Shown piece after piece: positions 47,980 to 59,070 of a DNA stretch of 64,000 nt; positions within the stretch are counted from its first letter, which is position 1; each line of letters starts with the position of its first letter. The DNA is from Diphasiastrum complanatum. Its lineage: Eukaryota > Streptophyta > Lycopodiopsida > Lycopodiales > Lycopodiaceae. The notes under the pieces were generated by a model. It saw only the letters and a list, made by a program, of their open reading frames with translations, did no database searches and was not told the origin of the DNA. The stretch covers positions 9,606,746 through 9,670,745 of the forward strand of contig CM055098.1 of the NCBI GenBank assembly GCA_029204225.1. The letters run 5' to 3'. The translations under genes were made by a program, and so were the position numbers.

Positions 47980-48460
47980 GTACCAATTTCAGTACTTCAG
48001 TAGAACAAACAAGTACCTTGAACACAATATGTCTAGAACCAAGAACACAAAAATCCTGGAGTACCACGAACAAAAAAGTAATAAATCTAAATTATTACAA
48101 AATAGCACCAAACAATAAACAATAGTACCAAACAATAGCCAACATTGTATATACTATACAATAGATTTAAAACTATCAAACATTTTCAAAAAGCTACCAA
48201 ACAAAGCATGAAAGTGCCAAACAGTACTAAAAAATGAATCCAGAAGTACTAGTACCAAACAGGAGTACCAAACATTGCATAGAAAATGTCAAACAGTATT
48301 TAAAAATGAATTTAGAAGTACCAAAAGTACCAAAAAAACCATAAAAATACCAAAAAAACAACATGAAAATTATTAAAAGTTCCAAAGGTTTCATTATAAT
48401 AACCACAGAGCGCATTCATAAGTTTCAAAAGAACGAAAAGTACCAAACAAAAAAGGGAAG
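47980..48460. repeat. GTACCAAA motif array 4
   Basis: More than ten AGTACCAAA or GTACCAAAC motifs, in the orientation opposite to arrays 2 and 3 and the same as array 1. It lies just beyond the end of the coiled-coil frame at 48508. Confidence 0.75.
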
Positions 48461-48507
48461 ACTACCAAAAAATTTACTTCCTCCTCTACAACCTCCCTTC
48501 TGAAGGA

Positions 48508-48612
48508 CTAGGCATCTGTTTGCACTTCAATTTTTTTTAGTATGCGCCTGGTCAAAATGAGCTCATCATCCACTTCTTTTATCTTCTCTTCATTGGGAGG
48601 AGTCTGTGTCCG
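48508..48612 (-). CDS. C-terminal part of the coiled-coil frame interrupted by copia L
   Basis: On the minus strand, from the target duplication GTCCG to a TAG (48508-48510), the sequence encodes PPNEEKIKEVDDELILTRRI and a short end KKIEVQTDA. With one duplication copy removed it is in frame with LEKCLVELRT at 55206 on. It is the end of a charged, probably coiled-coil protein. Confidence 0.6.
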   Translation of the reverse strand, partial: RTQTPPNEEKIKEVDDELILTRRILKKIEVQTDA

Positions 48613-49743
48613 TGTTGGTGTATGAACGATGGTCTACTTGGTCTACGATTGATTACAATTGCAGCGGACGTGACGGAAGCAGAACACAGGTTTTGACAAT
48701 CTGTGAGTAAATTCTTTGCGAGTTTTGCGAGTTTTATTTACAAATGATTTCTAGAATTTCATGGCACATGGTATGCTACTAATACATAGGCTTTATATAT
48801 ACTCATTTTATATTAGATAAAAACTAACTTTGATTATACCAATGGATTCTACAAAAATGGAGCACTTTTGCTTTTTGGATCATCTCAATCCAAGCAATAG
48901 TAAGAAAGTTATGATAGTTCAACGGTTTTTAGACTAGAAAACATTTCCCCCTTGGACCCTAAAAGGGGTAGCATGCTGGCGTGCTATCAATTTGAGTTAA
49001 AGGCTAAAAGCTTAAATTGGTAGCACGCCGGAGTGCTACCCCTTTCAAGCTCCAAGAAAAAAAAAATTAGCCTAAAAAACTTTGAAGGGCAATAACTTTC
49101 TTAATATTGCTCGGATTGAGATGATCCAAAAAGCAAATATGCTCCATTTTTCATGTAGAATACATTGCTCTAATCAAATTTGATAAAAAAAAAAATGAAA
49201 ATATTTTATTATTTCATCATCTCAACATAAGCTTAATAGTTAAGTTATAGCCTCAATAAAAGTGTTTGTTTTTTACCAACGTTGATTCTATGATACCTAT
49301 CATAGGCTTGGCCACATACCATCATGTCTTTTAATGTATGGTTGTACATCAATCCTTGGCAGTAGACAAAAATGTTTTAGCTTGATAAATGTCTACCAAC
49401 AGTAAGGAAGACAATGAACACAATAGTAACTGTGATTTCAGAAACGTGGATTGACTAGGGAATGGAATCAAAAGCCTGTTATCCTTTTGGGTTATCAGAG
49501 TAGGAGTCTGAGACTACCGTAACAGTAGGATTGCGAAGCATTAGACGTCTTGGACAGCCATGCGATCCTCTGTCTCCGATAACCGTGTTTGTGTGCAGGA
49601 GAGTGAGAGAGACAATTGCATTCAATCAAGAACGTACTAATGGAACAGTAGCAAATCTGTATAATAGGGAGAATCGGAACACAATACAGTAGCGCTGATA
49701 AGTGCGTATTTCTACTTACAGATTCAAAACAATAGCTACAATT

Positions 49744-49785
<42 letters not shown>

Positions 49786-50656
49786 AAATCACTAGCTCTA
49801 AGGAGCTAGTTACTTAAGACCTTTCAGTCATTTGATCACTCTGTGTATCTACAAATTGTACAACTCAACAACACCTATCACCCCTTCTCTTCGCTCAGAT
49901 ACATATTTATAGCTGTTAGAGTACTTTGATTTATTGTAATTACAGTTTACAAGATGATTAACAGTCGTTTAAACAAGATCCGTAGATCCACAATCGGAGT
50001 GTCGTGAAGGGAGAAGTACAGAGTAACGTACCTCCGTATGCGTCATAGTGCAAGGATGTAGTCAGTGATGGTCGTAGTCTATCCGTAATCATTTGAACAA
50101 CCGCTAGTTGTTCGATCGGTTGTTGATTGTTTGCTTTGTAGGTGATCGTTTGCTTCCTTTGTTGATAATTGTAAGTGATAACTTACGGAGCTAAACAATG
50201 AGATGGGTCAACCATTGTTAGTTGACTTTGTAGGAACTCGTAAATCGTCGTCGCTGGTCGACTTCATTGATAATCATTTGTAGGATGCTTACGTTTAAAA
50301 ACAGTTGAGGAGAGTTGCCTCTGGTCATTTGTAGGAGGTCGTAAGAAGGTCACTTGTGGTGGTCGACGAGATTTTACTTTCATTGCCATTGATGATTCCG
50401 CAAGTGCTCGTAGATAGTAAACTACGATTTCTAACAACTCCCTATGGTTTGTGGTTTGCGATTTCTTGCGGTTTGCGGCTTGAGTTGTGCTTCTCCATAA
50501 ACATTGATTTAACGGTTCCCTTCGGTCAAGGCGATACCTTTGCCGTTAAGACTATTTCTTACTCCCTGTATTTCTACAGACTGATTCTGAGAGATAGAAT
50601 TCTTGAGAGTAGAAGGAGGGCAAAGGGATGAGTAGGAGAAGATTAGAATTCCAACA
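48613..50656 (-). repeat. 3' LTR of copia L, enlarged by an insertion
   Basis: The plus-strand start TGTTGGTGTATGAACGATGG matches TGTTGATGTATGAACGATGG of the 5' LTR; the outer end is ATTCCAACA. Extra sequence between about 48690 and 49387 includes the foldback element. A further 900 bp (about 49668-50560), including a (TC)n tract at 49752-49790, has no match in the 5' LTR and is probably original LTR lost from that copy. Confidence 0.85.
48811..49195. mobile_element. Foldback (inverted-repeat) insertion in LTR L
   Basis: Left arm TTTGCTTTTTGGATCATCTC... is repeated inverted in the right arm, with about 85 per cent similarity over roughly 160 bases. Both arms end towards the centre in a GGTAGCA...TGCTA(C/T)C palindrome next to AAAGGGG. 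There is no coding. It is absent from the 5' LTR of the same element, so it probably inserted after L integrated. Exact ends and duplication were not resolved. Confidence 0.7.
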
Positions 50657-50659
50657 CTC

Positions 50660-53600
50660 CCCCTTAAGCTTGGTGCTATGAATCTGGACTCAAATTGAGA
50701 TTTAGCAATTTTACTAGAGTAGAATGTTTGTCCCTTGACAATGATTTTGTCAGAATGTCAACCAACATACTGTCTATGTGACAGTAACTTAGTGCAACAT
50801 CTTCATTCTGAACCTTCTCTCTGAGAAAATGAAGTTGAACCTCTATATGTTTGGTCCTTGTGTGAGTTCGTCAGTTCAATGACAGAGCTATACAACTCTG
50901 ATTGTCACACTGGAGTATAGTTGGACCAATTTGTGAGAATCTCAAATCCTGTAGTAGTCCTCTAAGCCATAAAATCTCCTTCATTGTTGACGTAGCTGCG
51001 ACATATTCCGATTCCGAAGAGGATAATGAAATGCATCTCTGATTCCTGCTATTCCATGAAATGGGTCCTCCTGCAATAAAGCACAGAGGTGGATTTTCTG
51101 GTATCTACTTCTCCTACCCAGTTTGAATCAGAATAGGTAATCAAAGAGAGTGCAGCTTCTGTATTTCCGTTGTAACTCAAGGCATAGTGCTTTGAGGATT
51201 GAATGTACTTCAAAACTCTTTGTAGAGCTTTCTAGTGTTGTAGCCTGGATTGGACATGAATTGTGACAGCGTGCTTACAGCACATGCTAGATCAGGTCGT
51301 GTGCAGATCATAGAGTACATGAGAGAACCTATGATAGACTGATAAGGGTAGTTGTGCATTTCTTGTTGATCTGCGTTTGTTCTGGGGCACATGTCTTTGG
51401 ATAGCTTGCATCCTGGATCCCTAGGAGTGTCTATGGGCTTGCAATCCTCCATGCCATATCTTCAAAGTACATTAATTAAGTAGGATTGTTGGCTTATGGT
51501 GATCCTTCTGCTTGCGTGACCTCTGTGAATCTCCATTCCAAGTAGGTAATGGACTGGACCTAAATCAGTCATCTCAAACTCTAATGAGAGTAAGGACTTA
51601 GTTTCTTGTAGCAACTGATTTGAATTGCTGATGATTAGGGAATCATCAACGTATAGTGCTATTATAACATAGCTTGGCCCCTTTGGTTTTAGATACACAT
51701 TAAAATCTGCGGTGCAGGAGGTAAAGTTGTGCTGCAACAAGAAACGATTTATTCTATCATACCAGGCTCTTGGAGCTTGCTTCAGACCATATAATGCCTT
51801 ATGCAATTTGCATAGTAGATGCTCCTTTCCTTGAAGGATGTAACCTTTTGGTTGATAGATGTAGACATCTTCTTGTATGTATCCATGTAGGAATGTCATC
51901 TAGACATCCATCTGGTGAATATCCAGATCTTTTGCAGCAGATATAGCCAATAGAGTGCAAATAGACTAATGTTTTACTACTGGACTGAAGGTCTCAATGT
52001 AGTCTATCCCATGTACTTGTTCAAAACCTTTAACTACCAGTCTAGCTTTCCATTTGGATATAGATCCATCTGGCTTAAGCTTCAGCTTAAAGATCCATAT
52101 AGAATCAATTGGCTTTACACCTGTAGGAGGAATGACAAGACTCCAAGTCTTGTTCTTCATTAGAGATTGATACTCAACGTCCATGGCAGCTTTTCATTTG
52201 TCTGCATCGGGCATTGATAGTGGTTCTGCTATGGTGGTAGGTTCGTCATGACTGATGAAAGCCTGAGGGATGAATCAGTCAGGCTGTTGTTGTTCTCTCA
52301 CAGATTTTTGAACTACAAGTGCTTGATCAGACAATTCTCCTTGATGAATGACTGGGACCATAGTATTTTGCAGTTGAACGATCGTGGGTCTAGGCCCATC
52401 GACGGTAAGTGGAGCCATTGGGACGAACTCCGTTGCTTGGACAGTCATAGGTCATAGTCTATCGCTGGAAGGTGGAGCTGCTATGGCAGTCTCTTGTATT
52501 GGTTGCTTCTGTTTGAAATCGTAGTATTTGTCTTCAAGGAAGACAACATCATGACTGACCAAGATCTGGCCCGTAAACACAACATAAACACGATATGCCT
52601 TGTGAGAAATTGAATAGCTGATGAAGATGCTTTTACAGCTTACTGGGTCCAATTTTTTCCTCAGATCAGATGGCACTTGTGCATAACAGAGACATCCGAA
52701 GACACGCAGGTGTTTCAAACTTGGTTTGTAACCGTAGTAGGCTTTAAACGGTGTCTTGGAATCAACCGCTTTAGTGCTAGAGTAATTTTGCAGATAGCAA
52801 GCCGTAGAGATAGCTTCTGCTCAAAAGGTTTGAGGCAAATGTGAATTTGTTGTCATGGATTGTGCAGCTTCCAACAATGTGTGGTTCTTCCGTTCTGCTA
52901 CTCCGTTCTGTTGTGGAGTGTAGCTCGTAGTAAACTGGTGGTGCATGCCACATGAAAATAGGTAGTCCTTCATCTCATTTGACAAGAACTCTCCCCCTGA
53001 ATCAGACCGTAGGGCCTTAATCCTCTGACCAGTTTGATTTTTAGCGTATTGCTTGAAGTCTTTGAAGCTGACTTGTTTTTAATGAACATTACACTGGCAA
53101 ATCGGGAGTAATCATCAATGAATGTGATAAAATATAGAGCTTGACCTAATGAAGGTATGCTCATAGGACCACACAAGTCATTGTGTATTAGTGACAAGAT
53201 GGACTTTGCCCTTTTGGCTTGTCCTCTAGAAAATCTCGTTCTAGGTTGTTTCCCTAGTAGACAATTTTCACAGATAGTCTGATTAGCTGTGGTGATAGCA
53301 ATTATATTCATGTCCTTGACCATTTTATTGTGATGCATATACAAGATTGAACGCATGTTTAAATGACCTAATCTTTGATGCCATAAATTTGCATCTGAAC
53401 AACTCATAGAAAGTTCAACATCAAGACTCAGTATGTACAAATTTCCTTCTCTGTAAGCAAAGAGGATTTCTTTTGAGTTCTCGTCTAAAATAGTACATCG
53501 GTTGGCAGTGAATAAAGCTCTATAGCCTTGATCTGTGATCTTGCTAATAGACAAAAGGTTCTTTGTTAATTTGGATACATAAAGTACTCCATTAAGCTGC

Positions 53601-53879
53601 CTAGTGATGCCATCAAAGAATTGTAGTTGAATAGACCCTTGGCCTTCAACTTGGTGTGAGCTAGAGTCACCAAAGAAAATGTATTTTGATTCTGTAGCTA
53701 TGAGTGTAGAGAAGAGGTCCTTGCATGGCGTCATGTGCTGAGAAGCACCTGAATCGAGATACCAACGATGGGCATCTCTACTGGATTGATCTTGTACCAT
53801 CAACGTCTTCTCTTCATCTTGAGATCCTTTGACTATGTCAGAGTTCCCTTCTTGGTGCTGTTGCATCTTCTTCTTTGCT
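50660..53879 (-). pseudogene. Copia L pol
   Basis: Protease WYLDSGASQHMT is intact (about 53735-53770). GAG-pre-integrase LWHQRLGHLNMRS and CENCLLGKQ follow, then integrase IHNDLCGPM, ALYFITFIDDYSR and, in another frame, TPQQNGVAERKN. RT has YIQEDVYIYQPKGYI, KALYGLKQAPRAWYDRI and intact YVDD (51642-51653). RNase H parts lie at 50,660-51,450 in several frames (SLSSSESEYVAAT, CDNQSCIALS). Multiple stops, including several at Trp or Gln positions. Confidence 0.88.
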
Positions 53880-54686
53880 TCATTGTGCTTGAGGATGTGA
53901 TAGTCCTTGATGTCGTGGTTGGTCCTTTTGCAATATCTGCAAAATAGCTTGGTCTTGGACGACGAGTAACTATACTACTGTTGTTGCGGTTGTGATGTCG
54001 CTGGCGATTCTGCCTTTGTCTTCTTATCCTTGAAGCCTTTCTTCTTTTTGGATTGTTGTTTGTTTGAATAGAGTGCCATGGATTTGGTACTCGTAGATGT
54101 GGACAAGTTTTTCCTCCTAACTTCTTCCTGCAACAAGCTTGCTGTCAATTTTTGGAGAGACAGCGCAGGGGTATTCCTCAAAAGCAACACTAAATTATCG
54201 TAGGAGGATGGAAGACTAGCAAGAAGAGACATGGTATTCTGATATAGGGGAACCTATTGCAGCCAGTTCGTTCATCAGTTGTTTGAACTCATTCAGATGG
54301 TTGTTGACTGAGATGCTTTCACTCATTCTGATTGTTAGTACCTTCTTCCTCAAGAAGAGGCGAGTCGAGACATCTAAGGTCTCGTAGATGCTAGTGAGTG
54401 TATCACATGCTTCTTTGAAAGTAATGCAGTCGGATACATGAGCAATTTGAGTGTCTTTGAGGTTTAAAGATACAATGGCAAGATCCTTGCCATCCTTGGC
54501 TTCCCAAGCTTGGAGCTGTTTGGATTCTGCCGGTCTGGCTATAGAACCATTGACGTATCCCCACAACTCCTTTTCAATCAGGATCATCCTCATTTTAAAC
54601 TTCCACATGTGGAAGTCATCTCCGTTGAGTTCATTGATCAAGCGGATCTCTGAGGTGCCTTCCATAGTGATCAAAATTATACACAA
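53880..54686 (-). pseudogene. Copia L gag
   Basis: The first 156-codon frame contains DDFHMWKFKMRMILIEKELW and the UBN2 part (FLRKKVLTIRMSESISVNNH). A frame change at 54230 leads to LPSSYDNLVLLLRN and a Lys-rich part. The knuckle LFCRYCKRTNHDIKDYH (near 53900-53945) has Tyr where the last Cys should be. Confidence 0.85.
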
Positions 54687-54759
54687 ACAATTTAGAATAG
54701 CTTTGGAAAAAGATCCTGGACTCTAGTAATCCATTGAATCAAGGCTCTGATACCACTTG

Positions 54760-55205
54760 TGTTGATGTATGAACGATGGTCTGCTTGGTCTACGATTGAT
54801 TACAATTGCAGTGGATGTGACAGTAGCAGAACACGAGAGGCAAAAAACAATGTCTACCAACAATAGGAAAAATAATGAACACCGTAGTAACTATGATTTC
54901 AGGAACGTGGATTGACTAGGAAATGGAATCAAAAGTCTGATATCCTTTTGCGTTATCAGAGTAGGAGTCTGAGACTGCCGTAACAGTAGGATTGCGAAGC
55001 ATTAGGCATCTTGGATAGCCATGCGATCCTCTGTCTCTGATAACCGTGTTTGTGTGCAAGAGAGTGAGAGAGACAATTGCATTCAATCAAGAACGTAGTA
55101 ATTGAACAATAGCAATTCTTACTTTGCGTGTATTTCTGTAGACTGATTCTGAGAGATAGAATTCTTGAGAGTAGAAGGAGGGCAAAGGGATGAGTAGGAG
55201 CAACA
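54760..55205 (-). repeat. 5' LTR of copia L, internally deleted
   Basis: It matches the 3' LTR in two blocks (54760-about 55110 and about 55115-55200), joined where TAGCAA meets TTCTTACT. Its outer end has a second small deletion leaving GGAGCAACA. Target duplication GTCCG follows. Confidence 0.85.
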
Positions 55206-55720
55206 GTCCGCAGCTCAACCAGACACTTCTCCAGCTCATGAATCTCGTCTTTGATTACTTGGATGACTATGTTTTCACCCTGTCTGACCAGCAGTTTTTC
55301 CTTCTTCTTCTGAATGTTGTCCTTCAATTCTAATAGCCTTGCAAGCATCTACGCTGATCTTTCTACAACTCTTTGATTTATCGCTTCCACCTCAGGCATA
55401 TATCCTGGAGGGGGTAGAGTAGCATGAAACACACTATCTTCACCTCTGAACTTGCTGGAGTACTCTCTCTTGCCTCCAACTCCTAGCTACCCAGGGGGCC
55501 CGTTAGCCCTGTTCCAATTCTCTAGTTTTTTCTGTTGGCCATCCTTCTTGTTGCTGCACATTGCAATCACATTCTCACCAAATCTTGCCCATGTTATCTT
55601 GTGATAAGCAGGGTCCAATTCGACGGCCTTGCAACGCTCAAAGGCATGGCATTTGGCGAATATGGTTGTGATTTCATCACGGGAGGGAGGAGGCTGGTAC
55701 ACCTTGTGGAATATTAGACA
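55206..55720 (-). CDS. Upstream part of the coiled-coil frame disrupted by copia L
   Basis: The minus strand encodes YQPPPSRDEITTIFAKCHAF, then ELDPAYHKITWARFGENVI, a Lys/Asn-rich linker, and after two stops LLELKDNIQKKKEKLLVRQG and IVIQVIKDEIHELEKCLVEL. Heptad-like Leu/Ile spacing suggests coiled coil. Copia L separates this from the end at 48508-48612. Stops at about 55360 and 55487 indicate partial decay. I do not recognise the family; its setting suggests a DNA-transposon accessory protein. Confidence 0.5.
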
Positions 55721-56047
55721 TCAGCAGTCATCCAGAAATTGTGGATGCAATTGGTCAAGATATATCTTAACATTTTTTTTTTATCCCACTTGCAAAAAAG
55801 CCGAAGTGAGAGAAAATCCCAAAAGGCAAAAATCCCAAAAATGTTGACACTGTAAACTGTTTTTAAGCAATGATGCAGACTGTGTAAGAACACGAAGAAA
55901 TTTGCAGGTCTGGATAAAAGTTGGACGAAGATTAAAATGTCGATTAGTCGATTAGTAGTAGAATAATCCAACACCTCTCTTGCATTCATTCACCATGGCA
56001 GGGGGGTGAAGGGTTAGGGTATTGACTAGCCATTTCCTGTTGGTTGG
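55721..56047. other. Spacer between divergent frames
   Basis: AT-rich sequence between a minus frame and a plus frame. It may hold promoters for both, but no clear TATA element pair was identified. Confidence 0.25.
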
Positions 56048-56735
56048 GTGGTTTTTCTCCATAGGTGTCCTTTTGATTGCATTCAACAAGATCTAGTCAG
56101 ATCTTCATTTGGCGATCCTTACACATGGCAGGCCACCATCTCTGTGCCTAGATTTTCTCTTGCAATGCCCACATCCATAATGGCTCCTCCTATGGCAACA
56201 CCCGCTTCACATTCTCCTCCTTTGGCAGCACCCACTCCACTGGCTCCTCCTTTGGTAGCACCCATGATGTACCAGTACCGGCCACCACAACACCCCTTTC
56301 AGTACATATTACTACTGTCATTGCCCCCTGCAAGGACAGCCCCTCCACAGTCTATTTCTCCACCTACAACAACTCCATGGGCACTCACTCCACGAGCTCA
56401 TCCTCCTCATTCAGCTGCTCCGGGAGTCCCTTCTTTGGCTTTCTTATCCCAATCGGCCTCAGTTTGGGCCAACCTAGCCAGTCAGGTAATTTGCATGGGG
56501 GCGATGAGGCATTGACAGCTCCCCTCATATGCAAGAGACCAAGAAGGCCCAAGGTTGCATCGAACAAGAAAGGCAGAGCGTAGAAACAGCCAAGAAAGAG
56601 AGACGACCTCACAAGGGTAGAGGTGCACAGCCACATCCAGCTAGAGTAGCTCTAGTCAGTTTGGCTTGCTTGGGGGCTGATGCAGAGGTAGATTGGGAGG
56701 ATGTAGATGACGAGTCATCTTCCTTAAATACATAG
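56048..56735 (+). pseudogene. Proline-rich frame with a basic nuclear-localisation-like tail
   Basis: The first frame is Pro/Ala-rich (MAPPMATPASHSPPLAAPTP), with MMYQYRPPQHPFQY. Around 56470 the second frame (56377-56583) continues with GNLHGGDEALTAPLICKRPR and RPKVASNKKGRA, a bipartite basic cluster. A third frame (56529-56735) ends acidic (DWEDVDDESSSLNT). The parts look like one protein broken by frame changes. It could be a DNA-binding accessory protein of the transposon. No known domain is recognised. Confidence 0.45.
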
Positions 56736-57398
56736 CTCCTTCCAGTTCCAAACAGACATCGATATCAGCTACGAGAGTCAGCTCAAGGTCCTGAGTTGTC
56801 TTCGGAGCCTTCGTCAAAGTTAGAGCCAAAGCATTGATTGTGGCTCTGTTATTGTTTATTTAACAATTTGATATCATGTTCCATGTTTGGCGGCCAGATG
56901 GGCGAACATTGTAATCAGACCATTTTATACATTGTATCCAGTTTTGGACACATTTTATTTGTTGCACATTATGTATATGTTGATGTTTAACTGTCATGCT
57001 CTATTGTCAATTTTATCTCAAATGGTATGTGTATGTGTAAATCGTATTTACAACTAATTTCATTGCTCATATATAAAACACTAGATCTTCTCTCCAACAC
57101 TATATATTAGTTAAACATTTAAATAAAAAACAAAACATTGGAAAGCCAAATCAGTGAATTGTTAATGTCGCAATCTAGGATCCATTCAAAATATTGAAAC
57201 CCTAAACCAAACAAGATACAATACGTGAATATTGTTTCATAAAAACAATATAATGTTTAATAAAAACAAGACACAGTACATAAATAATATCTCATATGCC
57301 TCATCTACGGCCGAAAATTACATAGAAACAGTCCACCACATACGACTGGACCTTATCTAGTCTTGGCATTCCTACGAGGAGCCCATAGACTCCTCTCC

Positions 57399-57482
57399 CT
57401 AGTCAAGCTCATTGTTCTCTTGTTCTGCCTCCTGGTTGTTGGAATTCATGCTCAAGCCCAATTCCATTAGGTAATGAGCATC
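57399..57482 (-). CDS. Possible terminal exon
   Basis: On the minus strand a T-rich tract and CCAAG acceptor precede a short frame encoding AHYLMELGLSMNSNNQEAEQ and ending ENNELD at a TAG. Splicing is inferred from sequence only. It may be the end of a transposase gene. Confidence 0.25.
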   Translation of the reverse strand, partial: DAHYLMELGLSMNSNNQEAEQENNELD

Positions 57483-57489
57483 TTGGAAA

Positions 57490-57850
57490 AAACTTGTTTA
57501 TACCTATCTTAAAAATAAAATAAAAGAAGACTCAAAAATTTCTTTTTTATAGCAGAAACTTGACTCGTATTTTTTAGAATTTCTCAATACTGTATCAACT
57601 CGAAATAAAATATCCAAAAGTGAAAATTTTTCGATACTGTATTGACTCGAAAAATTCAAGATTTTTCGATATCCAAATGTTACAATTTTTCGATACCGTA
57701 TCAACTCGAAAAATCTGTAATTTTTCGAGACCCAAAATCAGAATTCTTCGATATGGAATCAACCCGAAAAATTCATAATTTCTAAATCATTGTAATTTCT
57801 GAGTCAATGTATATTTTTTGAGCCTTTGTACATTCTCGAGTCTTTGTAAA
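57490..57850. repeat. TTTTTCGATAC / TCGAAAAAT repeat array
   Basis: Five or more degenerate units of about 55-60 bp, each with TTTTTCGATA(C/T), TATCAACTCGAAAAAT and its inverted form. It has the look of a subterminal repeat array of a DNA transposon. Confidence 0.7.
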
Positions 57851-58311
57851 ATTTGATACTGTCAAAACTTTGACCGCGACGTGATGCAACGCTGACAGCC
57901 CACCTACCTCTGTATAGACATTCACTTTAAAATGGAGGCTACCTACTGTAGGACAAAAAAATGTAGTTAATCTTTTAATGTACTGATCATCTGAATTCCA
58001 ATCATCAAGGAAGATCTACTAAAGTCGGCGCTCTGATCAGATTATCATCCTGCAGACGTTATTTAGTAATCAGATAGTTTTTTAATCTATCAGTTGAAGT
58101 TTTGCACCTACTAATTTATGTCAATTTCAAGCTCTTGTACTCACATTTTTGATAATTATCAAAGTGCAAGTTTTTTTTTACATTGTTGTTCTATTGTGCA
58201 TTGTAGTTTTGGATTTATCTTGAATGCATTGCTGGTAACCGTTGCACTTCCGATCCATCGACCACCTGCTCCACTTCCACTGCACATCTCAATTTTCTCT
58301 GATTTTCGACA
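57851..58311 (+). repeat. 5' LTR of copia M (start not resolved)
   Basis: It ends GATTTTCGACA at 58311 with the primer site next. A T-rich region with TATTTAG precedes it. The left boundary could not be set; candidate TGT starts lie at 57858, 57946 and 58118. Its last 70 bases reappear inverted at 60022-60078. Confidence 0.45.
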
Positions 58312-58456
58312 TGGTATCAGAGCGGGTAGCTCAGTAATCTGCATATTCATTGTGGGTTATCAGTTTTGTTTTTACCAAAATCTCATTTCAACAAGTGTGC
58401 AACCAACAGTTTTTTGATATCATTGTTTCTGTCAACGATCTTGCTATAATACCAGA

Positions 58457-59070
58457 ATGGATCCATCCTCTAGTTCTTCTCTGATTGAAAAACTCAATGG
58501 AGAGATCCTAGCTACTCTCTATAACATCATAGATGTCACTTCTAAAATCCATCTGAGGAAGAGATTCTTCACTTTGAGAATGTCTGATGTAGACATCATT
58601 TCCAACCTTCTCAATACATTTAAAAACCTTATGGAGTAGATGACTGCAACCAACTCAGTCATAGAACATTTTGATGCAGTGATGACTCTTTTATTGAGTC
58701 TCCCTGAAGCCTATGAAACATGGGTCATGGCTATTTTGACCCAACATCATCTCACTCTATCTAGAGTCATTTCAATGCTATTACAAGAGGAGATAAAAAG
58801 AAATACATCCTCCTCAGGCTCAGGATCAGATCCCCTAGTTCTATACAAAAACAAAAATCAGAAGTTCATATTCAAGAGTTGTCCAAAGTCAGATTATCCT
58901 GACAGAAAGAACAACATGCAGTCTGGGTCGAATTTTGACTCTGGGTCGAATTTGAACTATGGGTCGAATTCTAGCTTTGGGTCACATTCGAATTTTCCTT
59001 CATCGTTCAAGCCAATGCAGAACCTGTTATGCAAATATTGTAAAAGGCTTGGCCATCTCATCAAGGATTG
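58457..59070 (+). pseudogene. Copia M gag with an internal deletion
   Basis: MDPSSSSSLIEKLNGE is followed directly by ILATLYNIIDVTSKIHLRKR, the UBN2 region, so the NY..W segment is missing. A TAG follows LME where relatives have Gln. The second half has LTLSRVISMLLQEEIKRN, then four SGSNF/YGSNS-type repeats (near 58915-58990) and a knuckle CKYCKRLGHLIKD in which the final Cys codon is a stop. Confidence 0.8.

Larger units (their letters stand above)
48613..55205 (-). mobile_element. Copia L: complete element with target duplication
   Basis: 6.6 kb flanked by GTCCG (48608-48612 and 55206-55210). Minus-strand order: 5' LTR 54760-55205, primer site 54744-54755, gag, protease, integrase, RT, RNase H, purine tract TTAAGGGGGAG, 3' LTR 48613-50656. 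The 5' LTR has lost about 900 bp and the 3' LTR has gained a foldback insertion, so lengths are 446 and 2,044 bp. All domains are recognisable but frameshifted. Confidence 0.95.
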
